From assembly GCA_031763025.1 (NCBI GenBank), contig JASSKH010000031.1, positions 8,220,152-8,284,151 on the forward strand: DNA of 64,000 bases. Direction: 5' to 3'. Shown here in pieces: positions 41,052-52,964 of the stretch. The position numbers and the translations under genes were made by a program. Each line of letters starts with the position of its first letter. Within the stretch, counting starts at the first letter, position 1. The notes beneath the pieces are model-generated. The model was not told the origin of the DNA, did no database searches, and saw only the letters and a list, made by a program, of their open reading frames with translations. The stretch comes from Macrocystis pyrifera. Taxonomy: Eukaryota; Sar; Phaeophyceae; Laminariales; Laminariaceae.

Positions 41052-44000
41052 TGTGCTCATTTTCCACCTGGATGAAAATATGAGCGTCAAGATGCACCTA
41101 CTCGACGTGAAGCTTTTCAGATCGTCGCCCTCAATCGCCAAGGCCACGGGCGAGGTGGTTGTAAAGTGGCTGAGGCAAGTCTCGGGCCAGTTCGGTCTGA
41201 CGATGGACGACCTTGCTAGCGCGGTGACGGACCCTGGACGGACCCTGGATCGGATGTGATGCGCAGGGCTGGATCCGTTTGCAAATGGGAGTGGTGCATC
41301 CCTCACCTACTCAACTCCGTGACGACGGACGGGGCCGGGATGTCACAGGCGGCGAACTAGTCGAAGAACCCATTGTGCCGCAGCCTGATAGACGCCTGCA
41401 AGAAAGTGGTGGAGCGCCACAACAACTCCCCTGCAGCCAAGATATGTTTTTCGTTTTGACGGTGTTTTGTCAGTCACGTGGCTTGAGTGCAAAAACCTCG
41501 AACACCTCAGTATTCAAGGGCACCCGGATATATGACACATAAACTACCCCGGCCTTCCCTCTGTCTGGGGTGTCGACCCAAACATATTTTTTGTCCGTTG
41601 TTCAGCGGGTTATGCTCTCTACTCAAAGCGCCTCTGCTTAAGAGCATCCACGCGTCGGCTGTTGTTGGCCGTGTGGTTGTGCCTCGCCGCCTCCCCCTCG
41701 CTTGGCGCGACGCCCCTGCCTTTAGCTATTTTTTTGTCTGTGCATGTTTCCCCTGTAGTGTCTCCATGGATGAGGTCGTTGCTCCAAGAAGCCGCAATAT
41801 TTTCCACGTCAAACGAAAGCCCAACGTTTGGCGACATTGAAAGTGATTCATTTGTTAACGGCCATGATATATTAACAAATAAACGTATTTGATACACAAT
41901 GTGTAAAGTTACAGAAGTATATCACGGTTTGGTTGGGTGAGGTGGCGCTGTATACGGTACCCGTGACCTATTTACATTTTGCGTTTTAAACCCGTGTAGG
42001 ACTGCATTCCTGGTTTGGGGACAACTAACTGATGGTAAAAGGGTTAAGGCGTCGAGCAAGAGTACATCGACGTGTACACACCTAGAGATTGAGGGTGTCC
42101 ATGCTAAATCATTTGTCCTGATATTCCGCAGTACAAAATTCGGCGTCCCCTTGCTAGACTATGTAGTAACTGACATTAAAGCGGTGCGATAGTCCTTGCT
42201 CACATGCAAATTGTATATTTGACACTGAACAAGCCACTGCAGGCAGAAAGGTATTTGGTTACGTCGTCACCTTCTTGTTAAAATTATTCCGGTATATTTT
42301 ACATTATATTCTTGCTTGCCACATATATTATCGTTGTGCTTGCCATCCGGCAGTGTTCAGCATAAGCTTCAACGTTGATGACTCATAGCTTTTCCGAAAG
42401 AAGAAAACCACTGAATGAAAAAGAAACATTTTTAACAAATTATACGATAAAATGTGGCCACATCCACTACCGCAGCACATGATACGTACCCACATGCTTT
42501 TTTTAGTAGATTGTCATTGAGGACATGCGCGAAGAGGTCTCCAACGGCAAGGCATCGAAGGTGAAGCTGCCTCAAGCCGTGCACCAGCGCTGGGTTAGTC
42601 TTGTGAGCATGCTGTATGGCGTACTTTCCCTCTGGGGGATCCTCGAGATGTTCCACCTCAAAGAACGCAAGAGCGCCTTCCCTCTGGCAGGCAGGAAAGA
42701 CGAGGTACGACAATATACAGAAGGGTCTTTTAGTTCTGGCACTTGAAGCGATGGCAAATTTTGTCGGCGGTAAACGGCCCTAGTATTTATGTACCAAGGT
42801 ACGAGGTGTCCTGAGGCCGAGTATCTCAGCAGACCGAGCCTCGTCTATTCTATTTGATCCTCCAATTTATCAGCTAATCTTCCGCTGCGAGTGTTCCCAG
42901 CGCAAAATCAGACCTACTCTTCTTGTGAGACGCGTTTAGGTTTAACCGCATTTCAGGTATAATATACGCTTTCGCGTTAGGGAGATGATGCTGAAATGAA
43001 ATATCAATATTAGTTTTGACGAAACCCTAGGATCTCAAAGCTGACATTTTTTCACTATATAAATATAGGTACACAGCATTATACGCAGAAGGCCGCAGTA
43101 CAACAGTATGTAGACAGCAAACAGGGTACGTACTCGTGTGTTGTTTTTGTTGCCCTTGGGAGGCAAGCATGTTAGTTAGAATAGTGGCTTCGCACCGGCA
43201 CCCTGAGGTATGTTTTCCTTGAAAATATGCAGATATTTCTGGTATCCGATATCTTGACGGTTAGGAGCGTAGCGCCATGAGAAAAGTTGCAGCGATAACT
43301 TCAGGTAAAGAGTGTTCACAATGACGCGACGCTAAGTGCCAAGATCGAGAGCTTACTTCTTTCATGACTCTTGCAAAGACAGCAATTTATGCTGGCGGCT
43401 ATATTAGAAGGGTTTGAGCCCAAACCGCGTACGTATGCATCGTCACTGTGGTGACAAAATCAGCTACACACTAAAACCAAGTAAAATTCACCCGCCAGGG
43501 ACCCCCCGATCAGCGAACCTCACATCGTACCTGTATTTGGCTGGAAAAGGCTACCTACTCACATCTGGTTATGTCTAGGTTTGGGATTTTAGTTGGTTTT
43601 GTGGAATTCTCAGCTAACAGATCAGGTGCGCTTTACATTGTCCCCCCCCTAAGTGTTTTCTCCACTTTACACAAAGTAGTCAATACAAACTAGGAACGCC
43701 GACCGTGCGTAAACATACATTACATTTCGCAGGATTTGTCGTTCGTATGGGTATACGAGCGATTCACGAAACGGTTGGTGTTCGGGGAAGAGGAATGGGG
43801 GTAAGGGCTACTCGGGGGGGAAATCATGACGGGATGGGCTGTCTCAAAGGCAATATGTCGCGGTTTAAGTTGCCCACCGCAGCCGAGCACGGGACGCTGT
43901 CCGCCAAGACACCCACCAAGCGGTGCAGGCGTGTCCAGGAAGCAGCAGATAAGTAGACCCCTGGTTCGTCACAAGTATGCAGAAGGAGGATGTAGCAAGA

Positions 44001-45002
44001 CTTGTTGAAGTATATATCTAGTTTTGAATGGAAACGAACATGTGTACATGATTTTAGCGTTTCCCTTATTATAACTTGGCTACGATAAAAAATATATACC
44101 AAGGTAGCTCGTACCATGTCATTTTTTATATTAATAGCAGGTGGCATTCAGCATGGACACCTTTACCGAAAACTCACGCTGATTCCTGTGTTTCATGTGT
44201 GCTATTTATAGTCGATGAAAGCGTCTGGTTGTCTTGTGTTGGCCTACGAAGTGTGGTGTCTTGTGTTTTCTTATCTATCCGTCGCTTCTCCACTACCGCC
44301 ATTCCGCGTCCGGCTGACGGGACAGGTGGGAGCGGTTTACAGCGTCTTGTACCAGGTCAAGACTGTCATCGAGGCCTGCCAGACAACTGGGCAGTCCACA
44401 GGGCCGGACGGCATGCAACGACTAGTCGTCTTGATGGCAGGCACCTTGAAAACGTCGTCTCTTTTGACGGTGGAGCATGTGCCACTAGTCGGGACGAAGA
44501 AGGAAGACCGCACGCCTTCGTAGAAACGACAGCCAGATGACCTGACCGCGACCGGCAGAGCTACCCGTTGGGCCTTCCACACGGCCATCGCTCAACGTGT
44601 AGTGGATAAGCGCTACGGGAGCGGGCTCTACAGGCACAGTCACCTATTCTTGAATCCGGTGGCCCGGTCCCTCAAGTACGTAGATCTTATCAAGATCGGC
44701 AAGACCGGAAAATCTCTTTAGCGGACGCGTCGGTTGTGAAAGCAAGGGTCGTACAACAGTTTACCGACCTGGTCACTCAGGTAGTTCAGGCAAGGAGGTC
44801 TCAAGAGGAGGCGAAGGGTGCAGATGACGAAGCTTCGAGGGCGAAGCGGGCAAGGGAGTCCAAAGGCGGCGACTCGACAAAGCCTCTCCAGATGAAACAG
44901 TTGAGGAATGCCGGCATTTTTGACAGCGACGACGACAGCGACGGCGACGACTGCAACTCTTCTACTCATTTTCCATGCGCGGAGAGGCTAAAGGCCTCGT
45001 GA
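41052..45002 (+). pseudogene. hAT-like DNA transposase, intron-split and degenerate
   Basis: Several exon-like blocks read in order. 41052-41445 follows a TTTGCAG acceptor-like site and has KMHLLDVKLFRSSPSIAKAT, SGQFGLTMDDLASAVTDPG, then WEWCIPHLLNSVTTDGAG and CRSLIDACKKVVERHNNSP. 42510-42704 (AG before, GAG/GTACGA donor after) has SKVKLPQAVHQRWVSLVSML. 44320-44523 has QVKTVIEACQTTGQSTGPDG. 44580-44720 has WAFHTAIAQRVVDKRY and LFLNPVARSLKYVDLIKIG. 44736-45002 is an acidic and basic tail. The RW motif after a D-rich core, and the later LYRHSHLFLNP segment, suggest a hAT-superfamily transposase. An 11-bp tandem duplication at 41227-41248 and TAG at 41358-41360 break exon 1. The dimerisation end is not seen. 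The exact superfamily is inference; introns are inferred from the gaps and splice-like sites. Confidence 0.5.
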
Positions 45003-46169
45003 CGAAATTATTTGAGGTCAAGGTGAGAACAGTTACTTTGTTGGGGGCGTAAACCAAATGTAAATGTACTTGTTCCATGGCTAAACCAAGTTTTTGGGGG
45101 AAACCGGCCAAGGGCATGGTTTCGCACGGTATACAAGCACACCATAGAGACAATATACCTGATAAACGTTTTCTGCCGGTACATGCTCACCGTGTTCAAC
45201 CAATAACGGTCGTCAACGCCTGTGGCTTTCAGAAACTTGTGTAGTAGTCACCACGCGTCTGTAAAGCTTGGTGTTCACACTCTTACCAAATGTTCGTCCG
45301 CTGCCGTGAAAAGAATGAAACATGGCGATCTTTTTGCGAGGTTAAAAACCCAGCGTATGAAAGAATCAACGAAACGACAAAACAAACTCCCCTGTACGGT
45401 TTATTGTTAATCTGCAACCCCCTGAAAAGGGATTAGACACCCCGCAATCCGCTTCATGCAACAAGTAGCATCTGTTGGTAACACGCTTGATACCCTGATA
45501 CTTGACTTTTATTTTGTGCCTGGTGCATTAATCAGTAGCCTCGAATACTCTGGAGGAACGACCGTCGATCGGGCCGTCCATTGTTTCAGCGTACAGACAC
45601 TTGGTTCTTGTACGCGAGGCGCTAGGGTCATGGGGGGTTGAAAGTTTGGAAAAACCTCCTGTAAGGGGTGAAAACGGTTGGGTAAAACACGGCAGAGGCA
45701 GAGCAGCGAGGAAAGCGTACAGCAGTTATAATCTGTGGGAGAAATATTTGGTCTGAGGGCGTTCCACGCTCGTCGTGTTGCCCGTTGTAGTGTAATAGAT
45801 AAATATGTTTCAATGATATCAGTCATTCCTCATTTGAATAACGATACAGCGAAACTGTGCAAGCATTAGCAGCATGCGCACTTTTAGACTATCGCATCTA
45901 CTAGCCATGCGTGGCCTCACTCCACTGGTTCATCGCTCGATCGTTGTTTTTTTCTTCACACAGATTCCCAAATAATTTCGGGCGGAGCGGAGCGCCATCA
46001 ACACGTTTGCGTTTTGGCGTCACCATGGAAACTTCTTGTCACCTGTCCTGCGAAGTGTCGCGCAATCTGTGTTGGGTGCTCCTGCCTCGGCAGCAGTGCT
46101 TGAGCGTTACTTCTGCGTCGCCGGCCAAGTCGTTTCAAGACACCGCGGTTCTTTAGACCCGGCCTACTT
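45003..46169. other. no recognisable gene
   Basis: AT-richer sequence between the transposase tail and the zinc-binding frame. It may include an intron or UTR of either. Nothing more can be supported. Confidence 0.4.
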
Positions 46170-46760
46170 TTGCTCTGTTTGAGAGCTGCCGTCGACTTCA
46201 TTCCGCGCGAAGTCCCGAAGCTGACTGACGAGGAAGCGGAAGCGGCTATTGCGGACAGGTTACGGGACGCTGCCAGCGTAAACGAGGTACGACGTTTGTA
46301 CGTATACCCAGAGGACGAGGATGACCCCACGGACGCGTCAGAAGCGGAAAATGAATGTGATGAGTCGGGAGCTACGTCCAACCCAATTTCGACAAACGCT
46401 CGGAAAGCCGGAGGCGCGTCGGGTAGTGCACGCAATCGTAGCGGTCCCTCCCTTGGTGTAGGTGACGGTGGTGGGCCCGTGGATAGTGCAGGCGATGAAA
46501 AAACAACCTTGAACAGTGCAGGCGGCGGGAACACGGCTTCGGGTAGTTTAGGTGGCAATAGCGGTGGTGGTAATCCCTGTGTAGATCCAATATGCCAGTA
46601 CAAATCCGGACTGATTAATGGCACTCACATGTGCCCAGTTTGCATTGGGCACATGCATGCCTTTTGCAGGTTGGGGGTGGGGGTCGAGGGCTACGGCCAG
46701 AAGCGCATCTGCGGGTATTGTGCAGGTTCTGAAGTTTCAAACGCGGTGTCTGTAGACTAA
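46170..46760 (+). CDS. Cys/His zinc-binding protein fragment, unknown function
   Basis: A 196-residue frame. The first part (RAAVDFIPREVPKLTDEEAE) is acidic and helical. The middle, about residues 65-140, is Gly/Ser/Asn rich and probably disordered. The end holds a Cys/His cluster: NPCVDPICQY, then HMCPVCIGHMHAFCRLGVGV and GQKRICGYC. The CPVC...HMHAFC...CGYC spacing recalls RING/PHD-like or transposase N-terminal fingers. It lies 1.2 kb downstream of the hAT-like transposase on the same strand. It might be its neighbour gene, a further exon, or the first exon of another transposon. The first codon is probably not the true start. No family can be named safely. Confidence 0.45.
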   Translation: MLCLRAAVDFIPREVPKLTDEEAEAAIADRLRDAASVNEVRRLYVYPEDEDDPTDASEAENECDESGATSNPISTNARKAGGASGSARNRSGPSLGVGDGGGPVDSAGDEKTTLNSAGGGNTASGSLGGNSGGGNPCVDPICQYKSGLINGTHMCPVCIGHMHAFCRLGVGVEGYGQKRICGYCAGSEVSNAVSVD

Positions 46761-47215
46761 TTCAATGGCGGCGTTAGTGGTGGTGGTGCCAGGGTCGTGT
46801 AGACCCGGAATGCTTCGTAGTCAAAATTCATAACCGATTAGTGGCAGTCACAGGTGTGTAGGGTGCGATAGCCACATGCATGTCTTTTGCGGGGCGGGGG
46901 TGACAGCCGAGGGTACGCATTTAGTTGCGAGACTTCTGTAGGTTCTGGAGTTTCAAACCAGGTGTAGGTAGACTAACGCAGTCGCTGCGTTAGCAGTGTT
47001 GAAGCCGGGCTCGTGCAGCCCCGACATGCTTCGAAGCCAAACTCATGACGCGATAAGTGGCATTCACTGGCGCCCAGGGTGCGATGGCCACATGCCTTTT
47101 GTGGGGTGGGGGTAGGCGCCAAGAACTATGGCCGGAAGCGCATTTGTGCGTGTCGCGTATGTTCTAGATTACAGACGCGGTGTCTGTAGGCTAATGCAGC
47201 CGCGGCGTTTCCTTT
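46590..47215 (+). repeat. about 200-bp tandem triplication of the zinc-finger segment
   Basis: Unit 1 (to about 46790) codes for the intact Cys/His cluster. Units 2 (about 46800-46990) and 3 (about 47000-47215) repeat the order: GATAAGTGGCA-like word, GGTGCGAT(A/G)(G)CCACATGC, CTTTTG(C/T)GGGG and GTCTGTAG. They carry stops and lost Cys codons. Only unit 1 is still readable as protein. Confidence 0.72.
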
Positions 47216-47509
47216 TGGTGGGGTGTATCCAAGAGAAGAGTGAAAGTTTACGTCATATACGGTATATATGTACTTGTTCTCGCTGAAACATTTATATGAA
47301 AAGGTTCTGCGAGAACAGGCGGAACAGGTAATAACTTAAGCAATACTTATTACGAGGCACTCGTGTCTAGCCAGGGCAATGGGCGAGGGACAAGGTTGGT
47401 AACGAATGGACGCAGGCATACAATAGGTACATTAGTGCTTGTCGTTTGATTCACCTGTACAGTGTATTCTGGTCTCTCTGTACAGCTATGTTTGTCACTA
47501 CTGTGATCG

Positions 47510-48115
47510 GCGTCAATTCCCATTAATTGGCTTGGGCCGAATTCGTATGCACGGACAATTACAGTTAACTGACATCATACGATTCCAATTGCCTAGACAA
47601 TTCCATTTAATAGACTTTGCCCCAAAGTAATTGTGTAGGATTTTCCAAATACGTAACGTTGCCCCAAAGCAATTGCCCAGGCAATTCAAATTAATCGACT
47701 TCCTCCAAACGTAAGTGCCCGGGAAATTCCAATTAATCGACTTCCCCCAAAAGCAATTGCCCGGCAATGCCAAAAAAACAACTTTTCCCAAAGCAGTTGC
47801 CCGTGCATCCAATTAATCGACTCAGCCCCAAAGCAATTGCCCGGGCAATTCCAATTAATCGGACTTGCCCCAAAGCAATTGCAATTCAATTACAATCAAT
47901 TGGCATTGCCCCAAAGCAATCGGCCGGGAAATTCCAATTAATCAACTTCTCCCAAAGCAGTTGCCCGGGCATTTCCATTTAATCAACTTGGCCCGAAAGC
48001 AATTGCCCGGACAATTCCAATTAATTGGCATTGCTCCAAAGCAATCGCCCGGGCAATTCCAATCAATCTACTTCGCCCCAAAAGCACTTGCCCGGGCAAC
48101 TCCTATCAATTGTTG
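47510..48115 (+). repeat. 42-bp minisatellite family, locus 4
   Basis: About thirteen units close to GCCCCAAAGCAATTGCCCGG followed by GCAATTCCAATTAATCGACTT. The core CAATTGCCCGGGCAATT is nearly palindromic. The plus strand is open as a 14-residue repeat (KQLPGQFQLIGIAP type) over 47865-48218, the same frame as at loci 2 and 5. Confidence 0.9.
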
Positions 48116-48149
48116 CTGTTGTTGTTGTTGTTTTCTTCACATTAAACCG

Positions 48150-48236
48150 TTCTTTCTACCCGTCCACATCCAGCACAACCAGTGCTCGTGCCGATTCTTC
48201 AATCCTAGAGAGATATAAGTTCTGTGGTCACAAAGC
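48150..48236 (+). repeat. dispersed repeat shared with 17085-17180
   Basis: Same ordered words as the partner (ACATCCAGCACAAC, GTGCCGATTCTT, TGTGGTCACA). It follows a short TTG run at 48111-48130. The stretch from 48237 to 48950 is A-rich with no gene and may be the 3' UTR of LINE B. Confidence 0.7.
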
Positions 48237-49122
48237 TACGCCACAGAGATACTACGTTGCCACGTATGCAATGCAATACCATGTCATCATACTGCATACA
48301 ATAGGCACGACATAGGCATTCTATGATATAGAGAAACAAAACGAAACAAAGAGAAAAAAAACATAGAAGACAAAAAGAAACAAGAGAACTATGTATGTAA
48401 GAAACAAACCATCGTGCCCCCTCCGCAGGGGATCTGGCAGACATTTGAAATGAATGAGTTAAAAAAAAGAGAAAATACGAAAAACACCACTAGTCGTCGT
48501 CAACAGAGTAAGACTAAGAACCATGGGAAAATAACAGGCAAACCAAAGCACAAATCATCCTCCAGGTAGAGGCAGCAGTTTATGGTACGAGCAGCACAGC
48601 CAGGGTCTCCCTGCTAGTCCGCCTGGTACCTTGCTACCTTGTCTGCCGCCTCCGTCCAGCGTTCGTCAACTATGCCCGGCCCCTCGGCGTCAGACAATGA
48701 AAAACAAGCAATACATGCTCGTCATCCACCCACGCCACACGACTCCTGCAATAAGGCTTATCAATCGGAGAAAGGAAGAGAAATAAATAAACTGAAAATC
48801 AGTTAGGGTCAGCGCTAAAAAGAAGAAAGTAAAACGAACTAAAAATAATGAAGAAAAAAAAAAAAAAGACAAAGGAAGACCACGTTCGAACCAGCTGCAC
48901 CAGTTGGTGGCACGAGTAGTATAGGCATGTTCTACTTCCTAGTCTGACCGGTACCTTGCTACCCTGTCTGCCATCTCCTTCCTACATTCGTCTACTGCAG
49001 TTTCCCTTCTATTCCTGTTCCCCCCCCTTTCCGCATTCCCTTGGTCGAGTTTTCTGCCACTCCTCTTGTTGCCCCCCCCTCTCCCCATTCCCTTCGACAC
49101 CACCCACGGCGGATGCGCGGTG

Positions 49123-49880
49123 CTATCTAGTCAGCTCAGCATCAGCCTCGTGCCACCTCACCATGAACCGTTCGGCTGCTTCGAGGATCCCCCGGTACCA
49201 CTCCCCCGCCTTTTTTGCAGCAGTGGACCACAGCGCGGTCTCAACTCCAAACACCAAGGGGGCAAGTTCCGTTGACCCTTCGGTGGCTCGGAACTCCCTG
49301 AGGCCTTCGACTATGCATCTATGCCAAGTCTCAAACTGTCCGCCAGGTCTCGGGTTCTCCTCACCAGCTATCGTCACGAACATTACCCGACTGGGTAATC
49401 GATCCTTGCTTTGCCGTGCCACCCCCCCCCGAAAGAAGAGCCGCCGTTTGCGGATGGTCGTTTCGATGCTCTCGCAACGTGTCATCTTGAGGGCCTTCGC
49501 GTACGAGAGGGTGGTATGGTCAATACGAAGTCGGCGCTGGAAACCAATCGCTCGCAACAGGACTTGGCGGTGAGTCGTTCAAAGCTTGGCAAGGTGGTTT
49601 GCTCTGAGGATCCACGTCACACACCCGTACAGCAGGGTCTCAATCACCTCGGCCTTCAGCATTCGGACTTTCAGGCTAAGGGGGGTGGTCGTCCTATCAT
49701 ACAGCTGCGGGCTGAACCGTTTGAGGCATGCTCGCATGCGACTCTGAGGATCCACGTCACACACCCGTACAGCAGGGTCTCAATCACCTCGGCCTTCAGC
49801 ATTAGGGTTTTCAGGCTAAGGGGGGTGGTTGTCCAATCATACAGCTGCGGGCTGAATCGTTTGAGGCTTGCTCGCATGAG
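49123..49880 (-). pseudogene. LINE B, C-terminal part of ORF2
   Basis: Encodes the post-RT region: LKAEVIETLLYGCVTWILR, GFQRRLRIDHTTLSYAKALK, TTIRKRRLFFRGGVARQ and ETALWSTAAKKAGEWYRG. The same blocks occur in LINE A at 12962-13570, so both belong to one family. A 140-bp tandem duplication (49602-49881) doubles the IETLLYGCVTW segment and breaks the frame. Minus strand, continuous with RT and endonuclease upstream. Confidence 0.8.
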
Positions 49881-49881
49881 A
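49602..49881. repeat. 140-bp tandem duplication inside LINE B
   Basis: Units 49602-49741 and 49742-49881 both start CTCTGAGGATCCACGTCACA and differ at only a few bases. 140 is not divisible by three. Confidence 0.93.
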
Positions 49882-51335
49882 CGGATCCGTCGGTCGATTT
49901 CGAGCGAGAGGTCAGCGTCTTCGTGCATAATGCCGCCTAGGTATAAGAACTGGGCCATCTGCTTATACCTCGGGCCTGCCGCTTCGATGACAGGCGGTGG
50001 TGCGAGGGATTTCTGGTCTGGCGTTTGTGGAAGCATTATCTCTGTCTTTTTCCGACACCGTGCGGCCTGCTGCTTCGAAGACAGTCACGATGACTGTAAT
50101 CATTTTCGCGAGCCCTTCAGCCGACTTCGAGACAATTCCTCCGTCGTCGGCGTACTACATGACCCATACAGCCCTTCGCACGCACGGCAACGACTCCTGC
50201 TCCTCCGCTCCGACTACTCCACCGCTGAGTTAGACCAAATCCCTTACGGTGGCTTGGGCTTCGTCATGGCTGAAGCGTACTAGTACGACGTGTAACGCAG
50301 CGGCGAAGAATACGTTAAACAGTAATGGTGATAGCACACAGCCTTGTCGCAGCCTCTGCGTGATATCAAACCATTCCGAGTGCTCGCCGTCATGCGTACG
50401 CACGCAAGCCCGAATGCCACCGTGGAAATTACGGATAATTCTCAGCATCTTGGTTGGTACGTCAAACCGTGTGAGTACCTCCCATAACAGCTCTCGGTCG
50501 ACAGAGTCGTACGCTTTCTGCAGATCGATGGAGCACAAGTACAGGGGGGTTTTCCTCCGTCGTCCAAGCTCTTGTAACCGGTGCACGACGAACAACATGT
50601 CAATCGTTGAACGTGCGGGGCGGAAGCAGCACTGTTCCTCCGGCGGTAATTCCTCGGTCTCGCAGTAGTTGCTGAGGCGGGACGCGACGATTTTCAGCAA
50701 ACCTTTGCCTGCGTAGGCAAACAGCGAAATCCCTCTGTAGTTGTTGCAATTTGTTAAGTCCTTGTCTTTGTGAAGGACATTGATGATCGCATCTTTCCAT
50801 TGCTGGAGGACTTCTCCTGTTACCCAAACATTGACAAGGATTTTGTGAAAGCACTAGGAGAAGGCGGGGTGGCCGATTTTCAGGAGTTCGGCCGGGAGAC
50901 CATCTGGCCCGACAGCTTTCCAGTTCGACATCGCCGTAAGTGCTTCTGCATTTCGTTCATTGATGGTTCATCTCCGAGCGACAGTTTAAGCGGTCGTGGT
51001 GGCAAGAGGTCGATGATTGTGGGATCGAGTTTAAGCGATTTCGTGTTGAAGAGTTTGCGGTAAAACCCCCTCATCGTTCACGAATTCGCACCATATCACG
51101 CAACACCGTGCCATCCCCGTCCCTAATGAACTGTTCGCTTCTCGCTTTAGTCTCTTCCATTCCTACTGTACTCTGAACGTGCTTGTAAAAGCCTCTCTGG
51201 TCGTTGTTCGCTAGGAGGTTCAGCTAGGTACCCTTCGAAGTACGCATGCAGTCCTGCGGTAATCACCTTCTGCAGGTTCGCACACAGAGATATCAGTGTC
51301 TTCCATGCGGTTCTATCCCAAGGGTGGGCACGCAA
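49882..51335 (-). pseudogene. LINE B reverse transcriptase
   Basis: Non-LTR reverse transcriptase in several frames. An open stretch (50700-50230) holds the fingers and palm: [40 protein letters not shown] with the first catalytic Asp, and [20 protein letters not shown]. The YADD box follows near 50150 as YADDGGIVSKSAEGLAKM, preceded by a TAG. Thumb-region text RIRLMRASLKRFSPQLYDW lies near 49880. Upstream pieces (51074-50880: FYRKLFNTKSLKLDPTIIDL) fit the segment between endonuclease and RT. At least three frame changes and one stop make it non-functional. It would perform target-primed reverse transcription. Confidence 0.83.
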
Positions 51336-51338
51336 GAA

Positions 51339-52456
51339 CTACCGTGCATCCTCCCTCGCTGTCCATGCTCGTATGAATGCAGCCAAGGTTTCGGCAGACT
51401 CACACCGCCCATGCCTGCGGTGGCGACGTGGAGGGGGTGGTACCTCTTTTTGAACCTCATCAATAATAGCCGCAGTGAAAACCTCAACCATGCCAGACGT
51501 GTTACGGGGCTGGTTAAGCTGGTTGAGAGTGGAGATGACCCTCGCTACTAGTCGTTCACGACACTTTTCATCGGACATTAAGAGCTGCCTGTCGAACTCT
51601 TGGCATTTTGCCGGTCTACGTATTTGTCTGTTGGACCCAAAGTGACCACTGAGTCGGACTTTGATATACAAGATGTTGTGGTCTGAGTCAGCCTTAGCTG
51701 GGGCTGGAGGCTGTGGGACGACTTCAACATCCTGTACTCTAGGTCGATGGGATTGACGGATTAGGATGTAGTCAATCCGCTTACGGTCATTCGGGCTGGT
51801 GCCGTTGTTCGTATGTGAAATCCCACCCTTGCGCGCGCTGAAAAACGTGTTGGTGAGAGCTAACTTGCAATTGATGGCGAACGACAGGAGTCGTTTGCCA
51901 TTATCGTTACGAACATCACGTCCATATGCTCCAAGCAGTCTATTTTCATCATCACCGCACCCTTCCATCCTCAGTCCAGTTCGCGCGTTGGCATCCATCG
52001 GTACAAACAGACACTCTTTCGTCAGGATCGTTTCCACCAAGTCCTCCAGCTTCTGCCAGAAAATACGTTCAGTTGGACGTCCTTGGTACAATCAGTTGGA
52101 GCATACGCGACGACGAAATTAACTGCCTCGTATTTGCTAGCCAGCTCAAAGCGCATAGACATAAGCCGCTCGTCAATGAACTGATGAGTGTACACAGCCT
52201 TACTGCACAACGATTCCTTTACAACTAGACCTACTCCGTACAGCTCTTGCCTAGCAGCTGTTGTTTCCTGACCTGAACAGAAAACGCGATACCCTGCCGC
52301 ACGGAACGTCGTGCTACCGGATCTCCGAGTTTCCTGGAGGCCAATGAAGTCACAGTCGAGTTGCCGTCCTTTCGCCAGTACACGCTCGTCATGTACGAAC
52401 CCCTTTTTGCCCTTTACAGCCAGTGTGCGCACATTGTAGGTCGCTACCACCGCCAA
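51339..52456 (-). pseudogene. LINE B apurinic-like (APE) endonuclease
   Basis: Nicks target DNA to start LINE insertion. It begins MAVVATYNVRTLAVKGKKG at 52456. APE motifs in order are FIGLQETRRSG (catalytic Glu), YGVGLVVKESL, FVVAYAPTD, then, after a frameshift near 52075, FVPMDANARTG (Asp, Asn), RIDYILIRQ and KADSDHNILYIKVRLSG (the SDH box). A linker of about 100 residues leads to RT. All catalytic residues are readable, so one frameshift is the main lesion in this domain. APE endonuclease plus RT on one frame fits the RTE/Jockey/L1 side of LINEs. Confidence 0.87.
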
Positions 52457-52841
52457 GTGCCTCCTTCTGCCTCTTACGAGCCTCGCGTGCTGCTTTCTTT
52501 GCCAGCCGACGTGATGCTCGTCCCCGCCTCCTTTTTTTCTTCTTTCGTTTCTTTTTCTTCTCCATGGTGAAAGTGGTTCTCCGTTTCGTAGCCCGGTACG
52601 CGCCTTGGTTTCCGTTGGCTGGGTGCAGTTGTCCTAGCCAACGCCGACACTCCCATCCTTCCTGTCGTACATGCATACCCACGCTGTGGCCAGCCTCTTC
52701 ACTCCCCCGACTGCCCACGCAGCGCTCTCTGCTGTGGTAATGTACCCGTCCCGCCTGAGGGATGAACTCCTTGGCGTCGGGGTTAAGCAGAAAAAGCATC
52801 AACACCACCCCACGCGGTCCGTAAAGTGACCAGGCCACCAC
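52389..52841 (-). CDS. basic leader frame of LINE B, possible ORF1 remnant
   Basis: A 150-codon minus-strand frame that overlaps the endonuclease start by about 70 bp. Residues 93-130 are almost all Lys/Arg (EKKKKRKKKKRRRGRASRRL), as in RNA-binding or nuclear-localisation leaders. It could be a short ORF1 or the N-terminal extension of ORF2 in a shifted frame. No zinc knuckle is visible. The first codons are unconvincing. Confidence 0.4.
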   Translation of the reverse strand: MVAWSLYGPRGVVLMLFLLNPDAKEFIPQAGRVHYHSRERCVGSRGSEEAGHSVGMHVRQEGWECRRWLGQLHPANGNQGAYRATKRRTTFTMEKKKKRKKKKRRRGRASRRLAKKAAREARKRQKEALGGGSDLQCAHTGCKGQKGVRT

Positions 52842-52964
52842 CCGGACCGCGCAAGGTACCCTCTCTACCTAGCGCGAAGCTCGATGTTCGTGTGACTGTC
52901 GCTAGGCCGTCGCAAGTCCTGGCGGACGACCTACCTCGGCCCACCACAAGGACGGGGCAGGCCG

